Shown here piece after piece: positions 60,839 through 64,000 of a stretch of DNA of 64,000 nucleotides. Location: positions 4,216,001 through 4,280,000 of the forward strand of contig NZ_CP012640.2 in NCBI RefSeq assembly GCF_001412595.2, read 5' to 3'. A program made the translations under genes and the position numbers. Under the pieces are notes generated by a model. The model made no database searches, had not been told where the DNA came from, and saw nothing but the letters and a program-made list of their open reading frames with translations. Each line of letters begins with the position of its first letter. Within the stretch, counting starts at the first letter, position 1. The stretch is from Massilia sp. WG5. GTDB lineage: Bacteria; Pseudomonadota; Gammaproteobacteria; Burkholderiales; Burkholderiaceae_D.

Positions 60839-61798
60839 TTAAGCGGCCAAGGCCTGAGTCCTGTACTGAACAGGACTCAGGCCTTTTAGTTTGAGCTTGA
60901 TACGGTCGTGATTGTAATAGCGGATGTAGCGGGTCAGTTCAACCTGCAGGACGTCGATGTTGGCGAATTTGTTCAGGTAGAAGCACTCGGACTTGAGCAC
61001 GGCGAAGAAGCTTTCCATGGTCGCGTTGTCGAGGCAGTTCCCTTTGCGTGACATGCTCTGCACGAGCCCGCGTTCCCGAAGAATGCGTTGGTAGGCTGGC
61101 ATACGATACTGCCATCCCTGGTCGGAGTGCAGCATGGGTTTATCCTGTGACGAAAGCTTGCGCAATGCCTTCTTGAGCATCGAACTCACCAGGTCGAATG
61201 CAGGGCGCCGGGATGTTTCGAAGGCCACGATTTCACCGTTGTATAGGTCCAGGATTGGCGAAAGGTACAGTTTCTCGCCAGCGACGTTGAACTCGGTAAC
61301 GTCCGTCACCCACTTCTGGTTTGGACCTGCAGCTGTGAATTTGCGTTGTAACTCGTGAGGTGCAGCGTGACCTATCTCTCCTTTGAACGAGCGATATCTC
61401 TTGGGGCGCACCAATGACTTCAATCCCAGCACCGTCATCAATCGCTGTACGGTCTTATGGTTGACGAGCGTTCCTGTCTGACGAATGGCTGCGGTGACAC
61501 GCCGATAACCGTAACGACCCTTGTGACGGGCGAAAACGGATCGGATCATGGTCTTGAGCTGCTGATGTTTATCGCTCGCTTGCCGCGTCTTGAGTTGGTA
61601 GTAGAACGTGCTGCGAGCCAGCCCGGCGAACGCAAGCAAACCCGCAAGCGGATACTGCTGCCTTAGTTCCTGCACTATTTGCGCTTTGTCGGCGGCGTCG
61701 CCTTCTGCTTGGCTTGAACTAAGGCTCGCAACTTTTTTAGGTACGCATTCTCCATGCGCAGCTGATTCAACTCGGCCAACAACTCGTCGCGAGTACAC
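60839..61798 (-). CDS. IS3-family transposase OrfB (DDE domain)
   Basis: The frame covers 320 codons, but translation normally enters by -1 frameshift from orfA near 61732. It holds the HTH_21 helix (RYGYRRVTAAIRQ) and the DDE catalytic core: D in KWVTDVTEF, D in LHSDQGWQY and E in ATMESFFAVLKSE. The C-terminal YNHDRIKLKLKGLSPVQYR is typical. The first 30 or so residues before the slippery site are a shadow of orfA. Confidence 0.93.
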   Translation of the reverse strand: MYSRRVVGRVESAAHGECVPKKVASLSSSQAEGDAADKAQIVQELRQQYPLAGLLAFAGLARSTFYYQLKTRQASDKHQQLKTMIRSVFARHKGRYGYRRVTAAIRQTGTLVNHKTVQRLMTVLGLKSLVRPKRYRSFKGEIGHAAPHELQRKFTAAGPNQKWVTDVTEFNVAGEKLYLSPILDLYNGEIVAFETSRRPAFDLVSSMLKKALRKLSSQDKPMLHSDQGWQYRMPAYQRILRERGLVQSMSRKGNCLDNATMESFFAVLKSECFYLNKFANIDVLQVELTRYIRYYNHDRIKLKLKGLSPVQYRTQALAA

Positions 61799-62199
61799 TT
61801 TTCATCGTCGGGCGACGGCTCTGGTTTTGTTGTTGGAGCAGACATCTGCTTGGGCCTTCCTCGTGGGCGTGCTATCAGTGCGTCGAAACCGCCTTCTCGA
61901 TAACTGCGCTCCCATATGCCTACCGCTGCGTGATTGCGGATATTGAAAGCAGCTGCTGTTTGGCCGAATGACAGCTCATTGTCCCACATGTGCTGCAGCA
62001 CCGACAGCTTGAACTCCGCACTATACGAGCTGTGCTTCTTCTTGAGTCCGTCCTTGCCATGCACACGATACAAGCTGACCCAGTGCTCTACAGATGAACG
62101 TTGACAACCGTACTTCCTCGCTAAGGTCTTGCTGCCCCTTCGCTTGACCAAGTATTCCTGGACAATCTTGAGCTTGAACCGCTCATCGTACTTCGTCAT
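61675..62199 (-). CDS. IS3-family OrfA (helix-turn-helix)
   Basis: A 174-residue DNA-binding protein with two helix-turn-helix units (VKRRGSKTLARKYGCQRSSV and SFGQTAAAFNIRNHAAVGIW) and a C-terminal leucine-zipper-like stretch (LLAELNQLRMENAYLKKL). It binds the IS ends and provides the N-terminus of the OrfAB transposase. The ATG at 62199 is preferred; an in-frame start at 62226 lies within the terminal repeat. Confidence 0.9.
   Translation of the reverse strand: MTKYDERFKLKIVQEYLVKRRGSKTLARKYGCQRSSVEHWVSLYRVHGKDGLKKKHSSYSAEFKLSVLQHMWDNELSFGQTAAAFNIRNHAAVGIWERSYREGGFDALIARPRGRPKQMSAPTTKPEPSPDDEKCTRDELLAELNQLRMENAYLKKLRALVQAKQKATPPTKRK
61732..61738 (-). promoter_or_regulatory. Programmed -1 frameshift site A6G
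   Basis: On the minus strand the heptamer A AAA AAG occurs in CTA AAA AAG TTG (orfA frame). A -1 slip re-reads AAA AAA GTT, which is exactly the orfB frame. This is the standard way IS3-family elements make the OrfAB transposase. Confidence 0.88.
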
Positions 62200-62200
62200 G

Positions 62201-62237
62201 AAAAAACCCCAAAAGTTGGTGTCCAACTTTTGGGGTT
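62201..62237 (-). terminator. Hairpin plus T-run at the IS right end, before orfA
   Basis: A perfect 15-bp stem (62205-62219 and 62223-62237) with a three-base loop is followed on the minus strand by TTTTTT and then the orfA ATG. It overlaps the right inverted repeat. The orfA ribosome site (GGGG) lies in the stem. It should stop transcription entering from metH and hide the start of orfA. Confidence 0.8.
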
Positions 62238-62244
62238 CAGTTCA

Positions 62245-62248
62245 GTGC
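62245..62248. repeat. Target-site duplication, right copy (GTGC)
   Basis: Matches 60801-60804 and directly follows the right inverted repeat. Confidence 0.8.
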
Positions 62249-62255
62249 GGCCCGT
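62249..62255 (-). terminator. Right half of the metH terminator, split by the IS
   Basis: GGCCCGT is the exact complement of ACGGGCC at 60794-60800. It lies eight bases from the metH stop, where an intrinsic terminator would be expected. Confidence 0.85.
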
Positions 62256-62263
62256 CTTTCACA

Positions 62264-64000
<1,737 letters not shown>

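Larger units (their letters stand above)
60805..62244 (-). mobile_element. Complete IS3-family insertion sequence, IS150-like
   Basis: The element is 1,440 bases long, close to IS150. Its ends are imperfect inverted repeats: left TGAACTGACCCCGTAAAGTT (60805 onward) and right, read inward, TGAACTGAACCCCAAAAGTT, both continuing with GGAC. Two overlapping frames, orfA and orfB, lie on the minus strand and are joined by an A6G slippery site. A four-base duplication (GTGC) flanks it. Both frames and both ends are intact, so it may be active. The exact IS name needs a database. Confidence 0.93.

Overview
The window is a high-GC chromosomal segment of a betaproteobacterium, most likely family Oxalobacteraceae (Massilia/Telluria/Janthinobacterium type). 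The 16S rRNA and the gene neighbourhoods point there: rsmB-DUF4390-ntrY-ntrX, gshA/gshB beside a short PTS, and mreBCD-mrdA-rodA-rlpA. I assigned this from pattern recognition, not from a search. Almost everything is core chromosome. The only mobile element I can support is one complete IS3-family insertion sequence near the right edge.

Layout. 1-6.2 kb: a PQQ-receptor-like TonB protein diverges from an aldehyde dehydrogenase/DUF779 pair that has a sigma-54 promoter and faces an AcoR-type sigma-54 activator. This looks like an alcohol/aldehyde oxidation module. 6.4-11.9 kb: a complete rrn operon (promoter, boxA, 16S, tRNA-Ile, tRNA-Ala, 23S, 5S, terminator) with RNase III-type processing stems. 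12-19.3 kb: a diguanylate cyclase, DUF1840, an ABC exporter with a lipoprotein, comM and ubiK. 19.3-22.3 kb: torF-type porin, glnK and amtB behind an NtrC-like site and a sigma-54 promoter. 22.4-28 kb: gshA and gshB (with a divergent methyltransferase between them), then EIIA-Man, HPr and EI without any sugar permease. 28-33.3 kb: metX-metW, an M48 peptidase, a pseudouridine synthase, xthA and pyrE. 33.4-36.7 kb: gatCAB. 37-44.3 kb: mreB, mreC, mreD, mrdA, rodA and rlpA. 44.3-49.8 kb: a minus-strand run argS, SPOR protein, SDR, birA, coaX, SPOR protein. 50-57 kb: rsmB, DUF4390, ntrY, a short NtrX-like regulator, a degenerate CobW-like protein, DUF3567 and a class II amidotransferase. 57-60.8 kb: an EAL-HDOD protein and a two-gene ABC-2 exporter. 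60.8-62.2 kb: the IS. 62.3 kb to the end: the 3' part of metH.

Most notable observations. (1) The IS150-like element sits exactly in the four-base loop of what was the metH intrinsic terminator. Its target duplication is that loop, and the end facing metH carries its own 15-bp hairpin plus T-run. (2) Two copies of an intergenic element share a 33-base core with one mismatch. Each starts four bases after a stop codon, and each is enclosed by inverted repeats whose sequence differs between copies while pairing is kept. (3) A PQQ receptor homologue adjoins a sigma-54-controlled aldehyde dehydrogenase. (4) The NtrX-like regulator lacks the AAA+ domain and is followed by a CobW-like protein without a P-loop. 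(5) A hairpin with a T-run separates mreB from mreC.
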